Assembly: GCA_024236015.1 (NCBI GenBank)
Contig: JACKLK010000009.1
Span: forward strand, 1 to 64,000
DNA: 64,000 bases
From: Rhodoferax sp.
GTDB lineage: Bacteria > Pseudomonadota > Gammaproteobacteria > Burkholderiales > Burkholderiaceae_C
Reading direction: 5' to 3'
Both the position numbers and the translations under genes were made by a program. Shown piece after piece: positions 1 to 9,370 of this stretch. The notes below the pieces were generated by a model, which did not search any database, was not told the origin of the DNA, and saw only the letters and a program-made list of their open reading frames with translations. The stretch's first letter is position 1. The number at the start of each line of letters is the position of its first letter.

Positions 1-149
1 AGGCGTGGCGCGGACAAGGCCTGCTCCGCACGCAGCACCTCGCGCATCTGCGGCAGCGCCTGGCGCAGGCCGGAATCGGGATACCCGAGCAGCACGGCCA
101 GCGTGCGCAGGGTGCGGGCGGCCGGGACGGGTTTGTGGGAACCGAACAT
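1..149 (-). CDS. narJ: NarJ, nitrate reductase assembly chaperone (N-terminal part)
   Basis: This is the first 49 or so codons of a minus-strand gene that runs off the left edge of the window. The N-terminus contains LLGYPD, typical of NarJ, the cytoplasmic chaperone that holds NarG for molybdenum cofactor insertion and docking to the membrane. Two ATGs are possible. The one at 155 overlaps the narH stop as ATGA but has a GGAGGT directly against it. The one at 149 lies six bases after that GGAGGT (156-161) and is the better start. It follows narH in the narGHJ(I) order; narI should lie just outside the window. Confidence 0.85.
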   Translation of the reverse strand, partial: MFGSHKPVPAARTLRTLAVLLGYPDSGLRQALPQMREVLRAEQALSAPR

Positions 150-151
150 GT

Positions 152-1675
152 TCATACCTCCGCCCGGATCGGGATGGTGCGTTTCTTCTCGCTGCCGAAG
201 AGGCTGACCTCGCCGGTTCCCTCCGAGCAGCCGTTGCCGAAGCTGAAGCCGCAGCCGCCACGCACGTTGAAGGTGTTCTCGGCGTATTCGCGGTGCGTGG
301 TCGGGATCACGAAGCGGTCCTCGTAGTTGGCGATCGCCATCACCTGGTACATCTCCTCGACCTCGGCCGTGGACAGGCCGACCTGCTCGAGCACCGACGT
401 GTTGATGTTCTGCTCGACATGTTTCTCGCGCTGGAACGCGCGCATCGCCAGCATGCGTTCGAGCGCCCGCACCACCGGCACCGTGTCGCCGGCGGTCAGC
501 AGGTTGGCCAGGTACTTGACCGGGATGCGCAGCTGGTTGACATCCGGGATCTGGCCGTTGGCGCCGATGTGGCCGGCGTTGGCGGCGGCCGAGATCGGTG
601 ACAGCGGCGGCACGTACCACACCATCGGCAACGTGCGGTATTCCGGGTGCAGCGGCAGGGCCACACGCCACTGCACGGCCATCTTGTAGACCGGGCTGTT
701 GCGCGCGGCGTCCATCCACTGGTCCGGAATGCCGTCGATGCGGGCCTGTTCGATCACCTTCGGGTCGAACGGGTCGAGGAAGATGTCGAGCTGCGCGTTG
801 TACAGGTCACGGTCGTGCTCGACGTTGGCCGCCTCCTGGATGCGGTCCGCGTCGTAGAGCAGCACGCCCAGGTAACGAATGCGACCCACGCAGGTTTCCG
901 AACACACGGTGGGCTGGCCGGCCTCGATACGCGGGTAGCAGAAGATGCATTTCTCGGCCTTGCCGCTTTTCCAGTTGTAGTAGATCTTCTTGTACGGGCA
1001 GCCCGACACGCACATGCGCCAGCCGCGGCACTTGTCCTGGTCGATCAGCACGATGCCGTCTTCCTCGCGCTTGTAGATCGAGCCCGACGGGCAGGATGCG
1101 ACGCAGGCCGGGTTCAGGCAGTGCTCGCACAGCCGCGGCAGGTACATCATGAAGGTGTTCTCGAACTGGCCGTAGATGTCCTTCTGGATGTCGTCGAAGT
1201 TCTTGTCCTTGCCGCGCTTGGAGAACTCGCCGCCCAGGATCTCCTCCCAGTTCGGGCCCCAGACGATCTTGTCCATCTGCTGGCCGGTGATCAGGCTGCG
1301 CGGGCGCGCCGTCGGCGTGGCCTTCATCTCGGGCGCTGCCTGCAGATGCGCGTAGTCGAAGGTGAACGGCTCGTAGTAGTCGTCGATCTGCGGCAGGTTG
1401 GGGTTGGCGAAAATGCGCATCAAGAGCTTCCACTTCGCGCCCTGGCGCAACTCGATGCTGCCATTGGACTTGCGCACCCAGCCGCCGTTCCAGTGGTCCT
1501 GGTTCTCCCACTCCTTGGGGTAGCCGATGCCCGGCTTGGTCTCGACGTTGTTGAACCACGCGTACTCCATGCCGGGGCGGCTGGTCCAGACGTTCTTGCA
1601 GGTGACCGAACAGGTGTGGCACCCGATGCACTTGTCCAGGTTCAGCACCATGCCGATTTGGGCTCTGATCTTCAT
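152..1675 (-). CDS. narH: NarH, respiratory nitrate reductase beta subunit
   Basis: NarH is the cytoplasmic electron-transfer subunit of membrane-bound nitrate reductase A, passing electrons from NarI haem to NarG. The 507-residue protein has the family's usual length. It shows four Cys clusters: CIGCHTCSVTC near residue 16, then CEHCLNPAC, CRGWRMCVSGC and CIFC in the middle. The Trp in CRGWRMC in place of a Cys is the known signature of the [3Fe-4S] cluster in NarH, so it is not a defect. Its ATG overlaps the narG stop by four bases and its stop overlaps the narJ start region, so translation is probably coupled along the operon. Confidence 0.97.
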   Translation of the reverse strand: MKIRAQIGMVLNLDKCIGCHTCSVTCKNVWTSRPGMEYAWFNNVETKPGIGYPKEWENQDHWNGGWVRKSNGSIELRQGAKWKLLMRIFANPNLPQIDDYYEPFTFDYAHLQAAPEMKATPTARPRSLITGQQMDKIVWGPNWEEILGGEFSKRGKDKNFDDIQKDIYGQFENTFMMYLPRLCEHCLNPACVASCPSGSIYKREEDGIVLIDQDKCRGWRMCVSGCPYKKIYYNWKSGKAEKCIFCYPRIEAGQPTVCSETCVGRIRYLGVLLYDADRIQEAANVEHDRDLYNAQLDIFLDPFDPKVIEQARIDGIPDQWMDAARNSPVYKMAVQWRVALPLHPEYRTLPMVWYVPPLSPISAAANAGHIGANGQIPDVNQLRIPVKYLANLLTAGDTVPVVRALERMLAMRAFQREKHVEQNINTSVLEQVGLSTAEVEEMYQVMAIANYEDRFVIPTTHREYAENTFNVRGGCGFSFGNGCSEGTGEVSLFGSEKKRTIPIRAEV

Positions 1676-4600
1676 GCGTTTTCTCCCTGTGCCTGGGTAG
1701 GCTTGACGAGTTCCTCACCGACCGGTGTATCGAGCCAGTCGATCTTCTTCATCTTGCGCACCACGACGAATTCGTCGCGGTTGGTGCCGATGGTTCCGTA
1801 GTAGTTGAAGCCGTAGCTGAACTGCGCGTAACCGCCGATCATGTGCGTGGGCTTGAGCACGATGCGGGTCACCGAGTTGTGGATGCCGCCGCGTGCGCCG
1901 GTGATCTCCGAGCCCGGGGTGTTGACGATCTTTTCCTGCGCGTGGTACATCATCACCATGCCCGGCTTGACACGCTGGCTGACAACCGCCCGCGCCGCGA
2001 TGGCGCCGTTGATGTTGAACAGCTCGATCCAGTCGTTGTCCTCGATGCCGGCGCTTTTCGCGTCGTCCTCGCTCATCCAGACGCAGGGTCCGCCGCGGCT
2101 GAGCGTGAGCATCATCAGGTTGTCGGTATAGGTCGAGTGGATGCCCCACTTCTGGTGCGGCGTGATGAAGTTGAGCGCGATTTCCTTGTTGCCGTTGGGC
2201 TTGATGTTGTGGATGCCCGCCGTGGCCTTGAGGTCCACCGGCGGACGGTAGCTCGAGAATCCCTCGCCGAAGGCCAGCATCCAGGGGTGGTCGAGGTAGA
2301 ACTGCTGGCGCCCGGTCAGCGTGCGCCAGGGGATCAGCTCGTGCACGTTGGTATAGCCGGCGTTGTACGACACGGTCTCGCTCTCGATGCCGCTCCAGGT
2401 CGGGCTGGAGATGATCTTGCGCGGCTGGGCCTGGATGTCGCGGAAGCGGATTTTCTCGTCTTCGCGGTGCAGCGCCAGATGGGTGTGGTCGCGGCCGGTC
2501 TGCTTGCTCAGCGCCTTCCAGGCCTTGACGGCGACGTGGCCGTTGGTCTCCGGCGCCAGCTGCAGGATCACTTCGGCCGCGTCGATGTCGGTCTCGATCC
2601 TGGGCATGCCGCAGGTCGCACCTTCGGCCTTGACCAGGCCGCTGAGTTCGCCGAGCTGCTTGACCTCGGTCTGCGTGTTCCACGCAATGCCCTTGCCGCC
2701 GTTGCCAACCTTGTTCATCAGCGGGCCGAGGGCGGTGAAGCGCTTGTAGACGTTCGGGTAGTCGCGTTCGACCACGGTCATCTGCGGGCCGGTCTTGCCG
2801 GGAATCAGGTCGACCTCGCCCCGCTTCCAGTCCTTGACGTCGAACGGCTGCGCCAGTTCGGCCGGCGAGTCGTGCATCAACGGCGTCAGCACCAGTTCCT
2901 TCTCCACGCCCAGGTGGCCGACGCAGATCTCGCTGAACTTCTTGGCGAAGCCCTTGTAGATGTCCCAGTCGCTGCGCGACTGCCAGGCCGGGTCGACCGC
3001 GGTCGACAGCGGGTGGATGAAGGGGTGCATGTCGCTGGTGTTGAGGTCGTTCTTCTCGTACCAGGTCGCGGTGGGCAGCACGATGTCCGAATACAGGCAG
3101 GTCGTGCTCATGCGGAAGTCCAGCGTCACCAGCAAGTCGAGCTTGCCCTCGGGCGCCTTGTCGTGCCAGACGACTTCGGTCGGCTTGGCGTCATCCTGGC
3201 CGAGGTCCTTGCCCTGCACGCCGTGGCTGGTGCCCAGCAGGTGCTTGAGGAAATATTCGTGGCCCTTGCCGCTGGAGCCCAGCAGGTTGGAGCGCCAGAT
3301 GAACATGTTGCGCGGCCAGTTGTCCGGGTGGTCCGGGTCGGTGCAGCTCATCTTGAGCGTGCCGTCCTTGAGCGACTTGACCGCGTAGTCCTTGGCGTCC
3401 ATGCCGGCGGCGGCGGCGTCGCGCACCACCTGCATCGGATTGGTCTGCAGCTGCGGTGCCGACGGCAGCCAGCCCATGCGTTCGGCACGCACGTTGTAGT
3501 CGATCATGCTGCCGCCGTAGAGCTTCTTGTCGGCCAGCGGCGAGACCACCTCTTCCATCGTCAGCTTCTCGTAGCGCCACTGGTCGGTGTGGGCGTAGAA
3601 GAAGCTGGTCGAGTTCTGCTGGCGCGGCGGGCGGATCCAGTCGAGTGCGAAGGCCAGCGCGGTCCAGCCGGTCTGCGGGCGCAGTTTTTCCTGACCCACG
3701 TAGTGCGCCCAGCCGCCGCCGCTCTGGCCGATGCAGCCGCACATCATCAGCATGTTGATGATGCCGCGGTAGTTCATGTCGCTGTGGTACCAGTGGTTCA
3801 TCGCCGCGCCGATGATGACCATGGACTTGCCATGGGTCTTGTCGGCGTTCTCGGCGAACTGGCGCGCCACCGTGATCAGCTGCTTGCGCGGCGTGCCGGT
3901 GATCTTTTCCTGCCACGCCGGTGTGTACGGCGTGTCGTCGTCGAAGTCCCGGGCCGCCATTTCGCCGGGAAGGCCGCGCGCGACGCCGTAGTTGGCCACC
4001 TGCAGGTCGAACACCGTGGCCACCAGCGCCTCGCGCTGCTCGCCTTCCTTGCCCAGCGAGATGCGTTGCACCGGCACGGTGCGTACCAGCACGTCCTTGG
4101 CACTGTCGCCGCTGTCGTTGTGCGAGAAGTTCGGCGTCACGATGCCGCCGAAATAGGGGAAACCGACCTTGGCCGTTTCCATGCCGGCCTGGTCGCCCTC
4201 CATCACCGACAAGCGCAGCTTGACGTCGTTGCCGTGGCGCGCTTCCTTGGCTTCCAGGTTCCATTGGCCTTCGTCGGCGCGCCCGTCCGGGCCCCAGCGG
4301 AAGCCGATCGCGCCATTGGGCAACACGACCTTGCCGCTGTCGTCGAAGGCCACGGTCTTCCATTCCGGGTTGTTGGCCTGGCCGAGCTTGCCGTTGAAGT
4401 CCGAGGCCCGCAGGTAGCGGTCCGGCACCAGGATGGTCTGGCCGTCGGGCAGGCTGTGCTCCTTGAGCATCACCAGCATCGGCATGTCGGTGTAGCGGCG
4501 CACGTAGTCATCGAAATAGGTGCTGCGCTGGCCGTTCTCGGGGAAATAGAACTCCTTGAGGATGACGTGGCCCATCGCCATCGCGACCGCAGCGTCGGTG

Positions 4601-5499
4601 CCTTGCTTGGGGTTCATCCAGATGTCGGACAGCTTGGCGACTTCGGAGTAGTCGGGCGTGACCGCCACCGTCTTGGCGCCCTTGTAGCGCACCTCGGTGA
4701 AGAAGTGGGCATCCGGCGTGCGCGTCTGCGGCACGTTGGAGCCCCAGGCGATGATGTAGGTCGAGTTGTACCAGTCGGCCGACTCCGGCACGTCGGTCTG
4801 CTCGCCCCAGACCTGCGGGCTGCTCGGCGGCAGGTCGCAATACCAGTCGTAGAAGCTCATGCAGACGCCGCCGATCAGGCTCAGGTAGCGGCTGCCGGCC
4901 GCGTAGCTGACCATCGACATCGCCGGGATCGGCGAGAAGCCGATGACCCGGTCCGGGCCGTGTTTCTTGATCGTGTAGACGTTGGCCGCGGCGATGATCT
5001 CGTTGACCTCGTCCCAGTGCGAGCGCACCATGCCGCCCAGTCCGCGCACGCCCTGGTAGTCGCGCCGCTTGGCGTCGTCCTCGACGATGGAGGCCCAGGC
5101 CTCGACCGGCGCCAGCGTCAGCCGCGCCGCGCGCCAGGCCTTGAGCAGGCGACCGCGCACCATCGGGTACTTGACGCGGTTGGCGCTGTACAGGTACCAG
5201 CTGTAGCTGGCGCCGCGGGCGCAGCCGCGCGGTTCGTGGTTGGGCATGTCCCAGCGGGTGCGCGGGTAGTCGGTCTGCTGGGTTTCCCAGGTCACGATGC
5301 CGCCCTTGACGTAGATCTTCCACGAACACGAGCCCGTGCAGTTCACGCCGTGCGTGGAGCGCACGATCTTGTCGTGCGCCCAGCGGTTGCGGTAGGCGTC
5401 TTCCCAGGTGCGGTCTTCGCCGGTGGTGACGCCATGGTCACCGGAGAAGTTCTCGCGCGGTTGCGAGAAGTAGGTCAGTCGATCGAGGAAATGGCTCAT
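1672..5499 (-). CDS. narG: NarG, respiratory nitrate reductase alpha subunit
   Basis: NarG is the catalytic subunit that reduces nitrate to nitrite at a molybdo-bis(MGD) centre on the cytoplasmic face of the membrane. The 1275-residue length is normal. Near residue 50 is HGVNCTGSCSW, the His/Cys motif that binds the FS0 [4Fe-4S] cluster, followed by the YIIAWGSN region of the molybdopterin oxidoreductase fold that carries the Mo-ligand Asp in this family. A good ribosome site (AAGGAG) lies just before the ATG at 5499. Narrow gaps and overlaps to narK2 and narH place it in the middle of a nar operon. Confidence 0.97.
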   Translation of the reverse strand: MSHFLDRLTYFSQPRENFSGDHGVTTGEDRTWEDAYRNRWAHDKIVRSTHGVNCTGSCSWKIYVKGGIVTWETQQTDYPRTRWDMPNHEPRGCARGASYSWYLYSANRVKYPMVRGRLLKAWRAARLTLAPVEAWASIVEDDAKRRDYQGVRGLGGMVRSHWDEVNEIIAAANVYTIKKHGPDRVIGFSPIPAMSMVSYAAGSRYLSLIGGVCMSFYDWYCDLPPSSPQVWGEQTDVPESADWYNSTYIIAWGSNVPQTRTPDAHFFTEVRYKGAKTVAVTPDYSEVAKLSDIWMNPKQGTDAAVAMAMGHVILKEFYFPENGQRSTYFDDYVRRYTDMPMLVMLKEHSLPDGQTILVPDRYLRASDFNGKLGQANNPEWKTVAFDDSGKVVLPNGAIGFRWGPDGRADEGQWNLEAKEARHGNDVKLRLSVMEGDQAGMETAKVGFPYFGGIVTPNFSHNDSGDSAKDVLVRTVPVQRISLGKEGEQREALVATVFDLQVANYGVARGLPGEMAARDFDDDTPYTPAWQEKITGTPRKQLITVARQFAENADKTHGKSMVIIGAAMNHWYHSDMNYRGIINMLMMCGCIGQSGGGWAHYVGQEKLRPQTGWTALAFALDWIRPPRQQNSTSFFYAHTDQWRYEKLTMEEVVSPLADKKLYGGSMIDYNVRAERMGWLPSAPQLQTNPMQVVRDAAAAGMDAKDYAVKSLKDGTLKMSCTDPDHPDNWPRNMFIWRSNLLGSSGKGHEYFLKHLLGTSHGVQGKDLGQDDAKPTEVVWHDKAPEGKLDLLVTLDFRMSTTCLYSDIVLPTATWYEKNDLNTSDMHPFIHPLSTAVDPAWQSRSDWDIYKGFAKKFSEICVGHLGVEKELVLTPLMHDSPAELAQPFDVKDWKRGEVDLIPGKTGPQMTVVERDYPNVYKRFTALGPLMNKVGNGGKGIAWNTQTEVKQLGELSGLVKAEGATCGMPRIETDIDAAEVILQLAPETNGHVAVKAWKALSKQTGRDHTHLALHREDEKIRFRDIQAQPRKIISSPTWSGIESETVSYNAGYTNVHELIPWRTLTGRQQFYLDHPWMLAFGEGFSSYRPPVDLKATAGIHNIKPNGNKEIALNFITPHQKWGIHSTYTDNLMMLTLSRGGPCVWMSEDDAKSAGIEDNDWIELFNINGAIAARAVVSQRVKPGMVMMYHAQEKIVNTPGSEITGARGGIHNSVTRIVLKPTHMIGGYAQFSYGFNYYGTIGTNRDEFVVVRKMKKIDWLDTPVGEELVKPTQAQGENA

Positions 5500-5569
5500 C
5501 AGGGGCTCCTTGGGAATCGTTGAATGGTGCGGCAGGCAGCTTGGCGTGTGGTCTTGAGAATAGCGCGTG

Positions 5570-7225
5570 TCACGGGTTCTTCACGTAAGCATTCTTGCGC
5601 AGGTAGAACCACCAGTTCAGGATCAGGCACAAGGCATAGAAGACAGCGAATCCGTACATGGCCATCTGCGGCGTGCCGGCCTTGATCTGCTCGCCGATCA
5701 CGATTGGCGCTGCGAAGGCGCCATAGGCTGCAACGGCCGATGTCCAGCCGAGCACCGGGCCCGCTTGCTGGTTGTCGAAGATCATGCCGATGGAGCGGAA
5801 GGTCGAGCCATTGCCGACGCCGGTGGCGGCAAACAGCAGCATGAAGAGAGCGAGGAAGATGAAGAAGTATTCCTCGGGCGTGGCCGAGTTGTACGCCTTC
5901 ATCATCACGAAGCCGACCGCTACGGCGGCGACCGCCATCACCACGCAGACCCACTGCGTGACGATCGAACCACCGACCTTGTCCGAGATCCAGCCACCCA
6001 GCGGGCGCGTCGCCGCACCGACAAAGGGGCCGATCCACGCATAGGCCAGGATCGGCAACGCGTTCGGGTTCGCCTGCGTGTGGGTCATGATTCCGTTTGC
6101 GTCGGGCACGTGAATGACGTCGAAGATGACCTTCATCGACAGCGGCAGCGCCATCGAGAAGCCGATGAAGGAGCCGAAGGTCACGATGTACAGGATGGTC
6201 ATGGACCAGGTGTGCTTGTTGCTGAAGATCGCGAACTGGGTCTTGACCTGGTCCTTCATGGCGCCGAAGGCGGCCAGCTTCATGATCGTGACCGCGGCGA
6301 TGATGTCCAGCGGAATCGCGACCCAGATGCTCAGCAGACCCAGCCCGGTCGGTGCCGGCAGGTAGAAATACAGCATCACGATGGTCGGGATGAAGGCCAG
6401 CGTGTACAGGTAGGTGATCTTGGCGAAGGCCGTGAGCGGCCCGCCGGTGGCCGGCGACACCGTCTTGAGGTTGTTCATGCCGAACCAGCACAAGGCGCCC
6501 AGCGGCACCAGCGACAACACCCAGGCCAGACCGGCGTTCTGGATCCAGGTCTGCGTGCCGGCCGGGATCTTGCCGAAGATCCAGCCGCTGTCCTTGGCCA
6601 GCACCATCGGTTCGCCGCCGAAAGCGCCGAAGATGCCCACCGTCATCACCAGCGGGATCACGATCTGCATCGTCGTGACGCCGAAGTTGCCCAGGCCGGC
6701 GTTCAGGCCCAGGCCCGTGCCCTGCAGCCGCTTCGGAAAGAAGGTGCTGATGTTGGACATCGAGCTGGCGAAGTTGCCGCCGCCCACGCCCGACCACAAG
6801 GCCATCAGCTGGAACGACCACAATGGCCATTCCGGATGCTGCAGCACGATGCCGGTGCCGATGGCCGGCGCCAGCAGCATGGACGTGGTGAGAAAGATGG
6901 TGTTGCGCCCGCCGGCCAGCCGGATCAGGAACGAGGCGGGGATACGCATCGTCGCGCCCGAGATGCCGGCGATCGCGGTCAGCGTGAACAACTCGGCCTG
7001 GCTGAACGGAAAGCCCAGGTTCATCATCTGCACCGTGATGATGCCCCACATGCCCCAGACCGCGAAGCCGCACAGCAGCGCGGGAATCGAGATCCAGAGG
7101 TTGCGGTAGGCGATCTTCTTGCCGGTGCTCTCCCAGAAGGTTTCGTCTTCCGGACGCCAGTCGGCGATGTCGGCGCCGCTGGTGGCGGCGGGTACCGCCG
7201 CGCGGGTGTTGCTTGCAGTCGTCAT
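5570..7225 (-). CDS. narK2: NarK2-type nitrate/nitrite transporter (MFS)
   Basis: This is a 551-residue major facilitator of the NarK/NasA family with about twelve hydrophobic segments after a roughly 50-residue cytoplasmic N-terminal stretch. A nitrate-signature-like glycine-rich segment (GVGGGNFASSMSN) lies around residue 147, and a second glycine-rich stretch (ATGVGNGSTFRSIG) occurs in the second half. In denitrifying betaproteobacteria the pair NarK1-NarK2 precedes narGHJI. NarK2-type proteins are generally nitrate/nitrite antiporters that bring nitrate in and take nitrite out. It starts 15 bases after narK1 ends. The exact transport mode is inferred from order, not seen in sequence. Confidence 0.9.
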   Translation of the reverse strand: MTTASNTRAAVPAATSGADIADWRPEDETFWESTGKKIAYRNLWISIPALLCGFAVWGMWGIITVQMMNLGFPFSQAELFTLTAIAGISGATMRIPASFLIRLAGGRNTIFLTTSMLLAPAIGTGIVLQHPEWPLWSFQLMALWSGVGGGNFASSMSNISTFFPKRLQGTGLGLNAGLGNFGVTTMQIVIPLVMTVGIFGAFGGEPMVLAKDSGWIFGKIPAGTQTWIQNAGLAWVLSLVPLGALCWFGMNNLKTVSPATGGPLTAFAKITYLYTLAFIPTIVMLYFYLPAPTGLGLLSIWVAIPLDIIAAVTIMKLAAFGAMKDQVKTQFAIFSNKHTWSMTILYIVTFGSFIGFSMALPLSMKVIFDVIHVPDANGIMTHTQANPNALPILAYAWIGPFVGAATRPLGGWISDKVGGSIVTQWVCVVMAVAAVAVGFVMMKAYNSATPEEYFFIFLALFMLLFAATGVGNGSTFRSIGMIFDNQQAGPVLGWTSAVAAYGAFAAPIVIGEQIKAGTPQMAMYGFAVFYALCLILNWWFYLRKNAYVKNP

Positions 7226-7240
7226 GGTGGTTCTCGTGGT

Positions 7241-8497
7241 TCAGCCGTTGAGGGCGAATTCGGTGGCGTTCTTGCCCATCAGCTCGGTGCGGCGCACCTC
7301 GGTCCAGTACATCCAGATCAGCGAGACCCAGACCACGCCGTACATCAGCATGAAGGCGCTCGAGCGGATGCCGGTGAGATCCATCAGCGCGCCGAACATG
7401 ATGGGCAGGATGAAGCCGCCCAGGCCGCCGGCCAGACCGACGATGCCGCTGACGGTGCCGATGTTGTCGGGGAACTCGTCGCTGATGTACTTGAACACGC
7501 TGGCCTTGCCGAAGGCCCAGGAGATGCCCAGCACGAACATCAGCAGCGTGAACACGTAGACGTTCAATCCGATGTGGAAGGTGGTCGGCCCGTTGACGGT
7601 CTGGATCGTGAAGTCGGTCTGCGGGTACGACAGCAGGAACAGGCAGATCCAGCTCACCCACATCACCCACCAGGTGACCGCGTGGGCGCTGTATTTGTCC
7701 GACAGCCAGCCGCCGACCGCGCGCAACACGCCGCCGGGCAGCGCAAAGCAGGCCGCGAGCAGGGCGGCGGCGCGGATGTCCATGCCGTATTCGCCGACGT
7801 AGTACTGCACCATCCACAGGCTCAGTGCCACGTAGCCGCCGAACACGATGCTGTAGTACTGGCAGTACTTGAGCACCTTGGGGTTCTTGAGCATCTTGAG
7901 CTGGTCGGTGAACGTGACGTGCGACGGCACGCGGTGCGCCGGGTCGCTGTAGCTGAAGAACCAGAACAGCACCAGCGTGCCCAGCATGATGGCGGCGTAG
8001 ACCTGCGGCACCATGGTCCAGCCGAAGGCGACCAGGATGGCGGGGGCGACGAACTTGTTGACGGCGGCGCCCGAGTTGCCGGCGCCGTACACGCCCATCG
8101 CGAAACCCTGGTTGGCCTTCGGGAACCAGCGCGCGACATACGGCGTTCCGACCGAGAACGAGCCGCCGGCCAGGCCGACGAACAGGCCGATGACCAGGAA
8201 GTGCCAGAACTGCGTGGCGTAGGCCATCAGCCAGATCGCCGGCACGGTCACGGCCATCAGGATGGCCATGACGATGCGCCCGCCGTACTTGTCGGTCCAG
8301 ATACCCAGCGGCACGCGCGACAAGGCGCCGGTGAGTACCGGCATCGCGGTCAGCAGGCCGAATTCGGTGGCGTTGAGTCCAAGCGTCTTCTTCAGCGGAA
8401 TGCCGATGACGGCGAACATCATCCACACCATGAAGCAGACGGTGAAGGCCAGCGTGCTGACGATCAGCACCGACAAGGCCTGTCCTTTGCGGGTCAT
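7241..8497 (-). CDS. narK1: NarK1-type nitrate/nitrite transporter (MFS)
   Basis: This 418-residue major facilitator has twelve predicted membrane segments and NarK-type glycine-rich motifs (GLAGGSFSVGTPYVARWFP near residue 110 and GLAGGLGGF in the second half). NarK1-type members are usually nitrate/proton symporters. It is the first gene of the nar transcription unit. A GGAGAG-type ribosome site lies before the ATG at 8497, and an FNR-type box sits about 150 bases upstream. It is distinct in sequence from the neighbouring narK2, so this is a functional pair and not a recent duplication. Confidence 0.9.
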   Translation of the reverse strand: MTRKGQALSVLIVSTLAFTVCFMVWMMFAVIGIPLKKTLGLNATEFGLLTAMPVLTGALSRVPLGIWTDKYGGRIVMAILMAVTVPAIWLMAYATQFWHFLVIGLFVGLAGGSFSVGTPYVARWFPKANQGFAMGVYGAGNSGAAVNKFVAPAILVAFGWTMVPQVYAAIMLGTLVLFWFFSYSDPAHRVPSHVTFTDQLKMLKNPKVLKYCQYYSIVFGGYVALSLWMVQYYVGEYGMDIRAAALLAACFALPGGVLRAVGGWLSDKYSAHAVTWWVMWVSWICLFLLSYPQTDFTIQTVNGPTTFHIGLNVYVFTLLMFVLGISWAFGKASVFKYISDEFPDNIGTVSGIVGLAGGLGGFILPIMFGALMDLTGIRSSAFMLMYGVVWVSLIWMYWTEVRRTELMGKNATEFALNG

Positions 8498-8648
8498 GTG
8501 GTCTCTCCTTGTTGCATGCCATCACTGTAGGTGGGGCATGCCCCGCAGACCATCCTTCCGACGGTGTGTGCGGGCAAGGGAAACGAACTATGCGCCGGGC
8601 CTGCGCCCTCGTTCTGACGAACTACTGCGGGGCCTGATCGGCCCGCGT

Positions 8649-8662
8649 TTGACCTGGATCAA
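8649..8662 (-). promoter_or_regulatory. FNR/Anr-type box upstream of narK1
   Basis: Read on the minus strand this is TTGATCCAGGTCAA, matching the FNR consensus TTGAT-N4-ATCAA at nine of ten positions. It lies in front of the narK1-narK2-narGHJ operon and overlaps the last codon and stop of the converging-in-order narL gene. FNR-class activators usually sit centred about 41 bases upstream of transcription start. That would place the start near 8614 and leave a leader of about 115 bases. A perfect 12-bp palindrome (GGGGCATGCCCC, 8533-8544) lies in that leader. I could not make out clear NarL heptamers. Confidence 0.7.
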
Positions 8663-9348
8663 AGCAGGCCGCTCTCGGAGGCCATCACGGCGGCGTGCAC
8701 GCGCGTACTGACATCGAGCTTGCGCAGGATGTGCTGGACGTGGATCTTCACCGTGGTCTCGGCGATCGACAGCTGGCGTGCGATCTCCTTGTTGCTGGCG
8801 CCGGCCGTGATCGCGCGCAGGATGTCCATCTCGCGCGGCGTCAGCGACTCCAGGGGCGAGGCCGGCCCCGCGGCGGCGGCCGCGGCCGGCTGGCCGCTGC
8901 TGGCACTGCGATAGGCGGACACCAGCTTGCCGGTCATCTCGGGTGCGATCACGTGCTCACCGCCCATGGCGCGGTCGATGGCATTGCTCAGTGCATCACC
9001 CTCCATGGTCTTGAGCAGGTAGCCGTCGGCGCCATGGCGCAATGCCGTGGCCAGGTCGTCGCTGTCCTCGCTGACGGTGAGCATCAGGATGCGTGCTCCG
9101 GGCGCGGCCTCCTTCAAGGCCGGGATCGCGTCGACGCCGTCGACCCCGCCCAGGTGGTTGTCCAGCAGGATCAGGTCGGGCCGCAGTTCGCCGGCGCGAC
9201 GCTGCGCCTGTCCGGCGTCGGCCGCGTCGCCCACGACCTGGTGGTGCGGCGTGCGCGACAGCAGCGCGGTCAGGCCGCGCCGGAACAAGGTGTGGTCGTC
9301 GACGACCAGGATGCGGATGGTGCGGGGAGCCTGTTCGGACATGTGCAT
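8659..9348 (-). CDS. narL: NarL, nitrate/nitrite response regulator
   Basis: The protein is a two-domain LuxR/FixJ-type response regulator of 229 residues. The N-terminal receiver domain begins IRILVVDDHTLFRRGL and carries the phospho-acceptor Asp in DLILLDNHLGG. The C-terminal helix-turn-helix begins at LTPREMDILRAITAGASNKEIA. The gene lies 22 bases after narX and just upstream of narK1, so it is very likely the DNA-binding partner of NarX, acting on the nar operon. A second ATG two codons in (9342) is an equally possible start; neither has a strong ribosome site. Confidence 0.9.
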   Translation of the reverse strand: MHMSEQAPRTIRILVVDDHTLFRRGLTALLSRTPHHQVVGDAADAGQAQRRAGELRPDLILLDNHLGGVDGVDAIPALKEAAPGARILMLTVSEDSDDLATALRHGADGYLLKTMEGDALSNAIDRAMGGEHVIAPEMTGKLVSAYRSASSGQPAAAAAAGPASPLESLTPREMDILRAITAGASNKEIARQLSIAETTVKIHVQHILRKLDVSTRVHAAVMASESGLL

Positions 9349-9370
9349 GCCTACGGGAGGGGCGGGCGGG

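Noticed and set aside
1843..5523. A 1226-codon open frame antisense to narG, and similar very long antisense frames opposite valS, narK, narX and others
   Set aside because: High GC makes stop codons rare in the antisense frame. The proteins are Arg/Ala/His/Val-rich without domains, and the narG reading is certain.
5499..8525. A 1008-codon minus-strand frame spanning both narK genes
   Set aside because: It is an alternate frame of two clear MFS transporters; its product is Arg-rich and has no family pattern.
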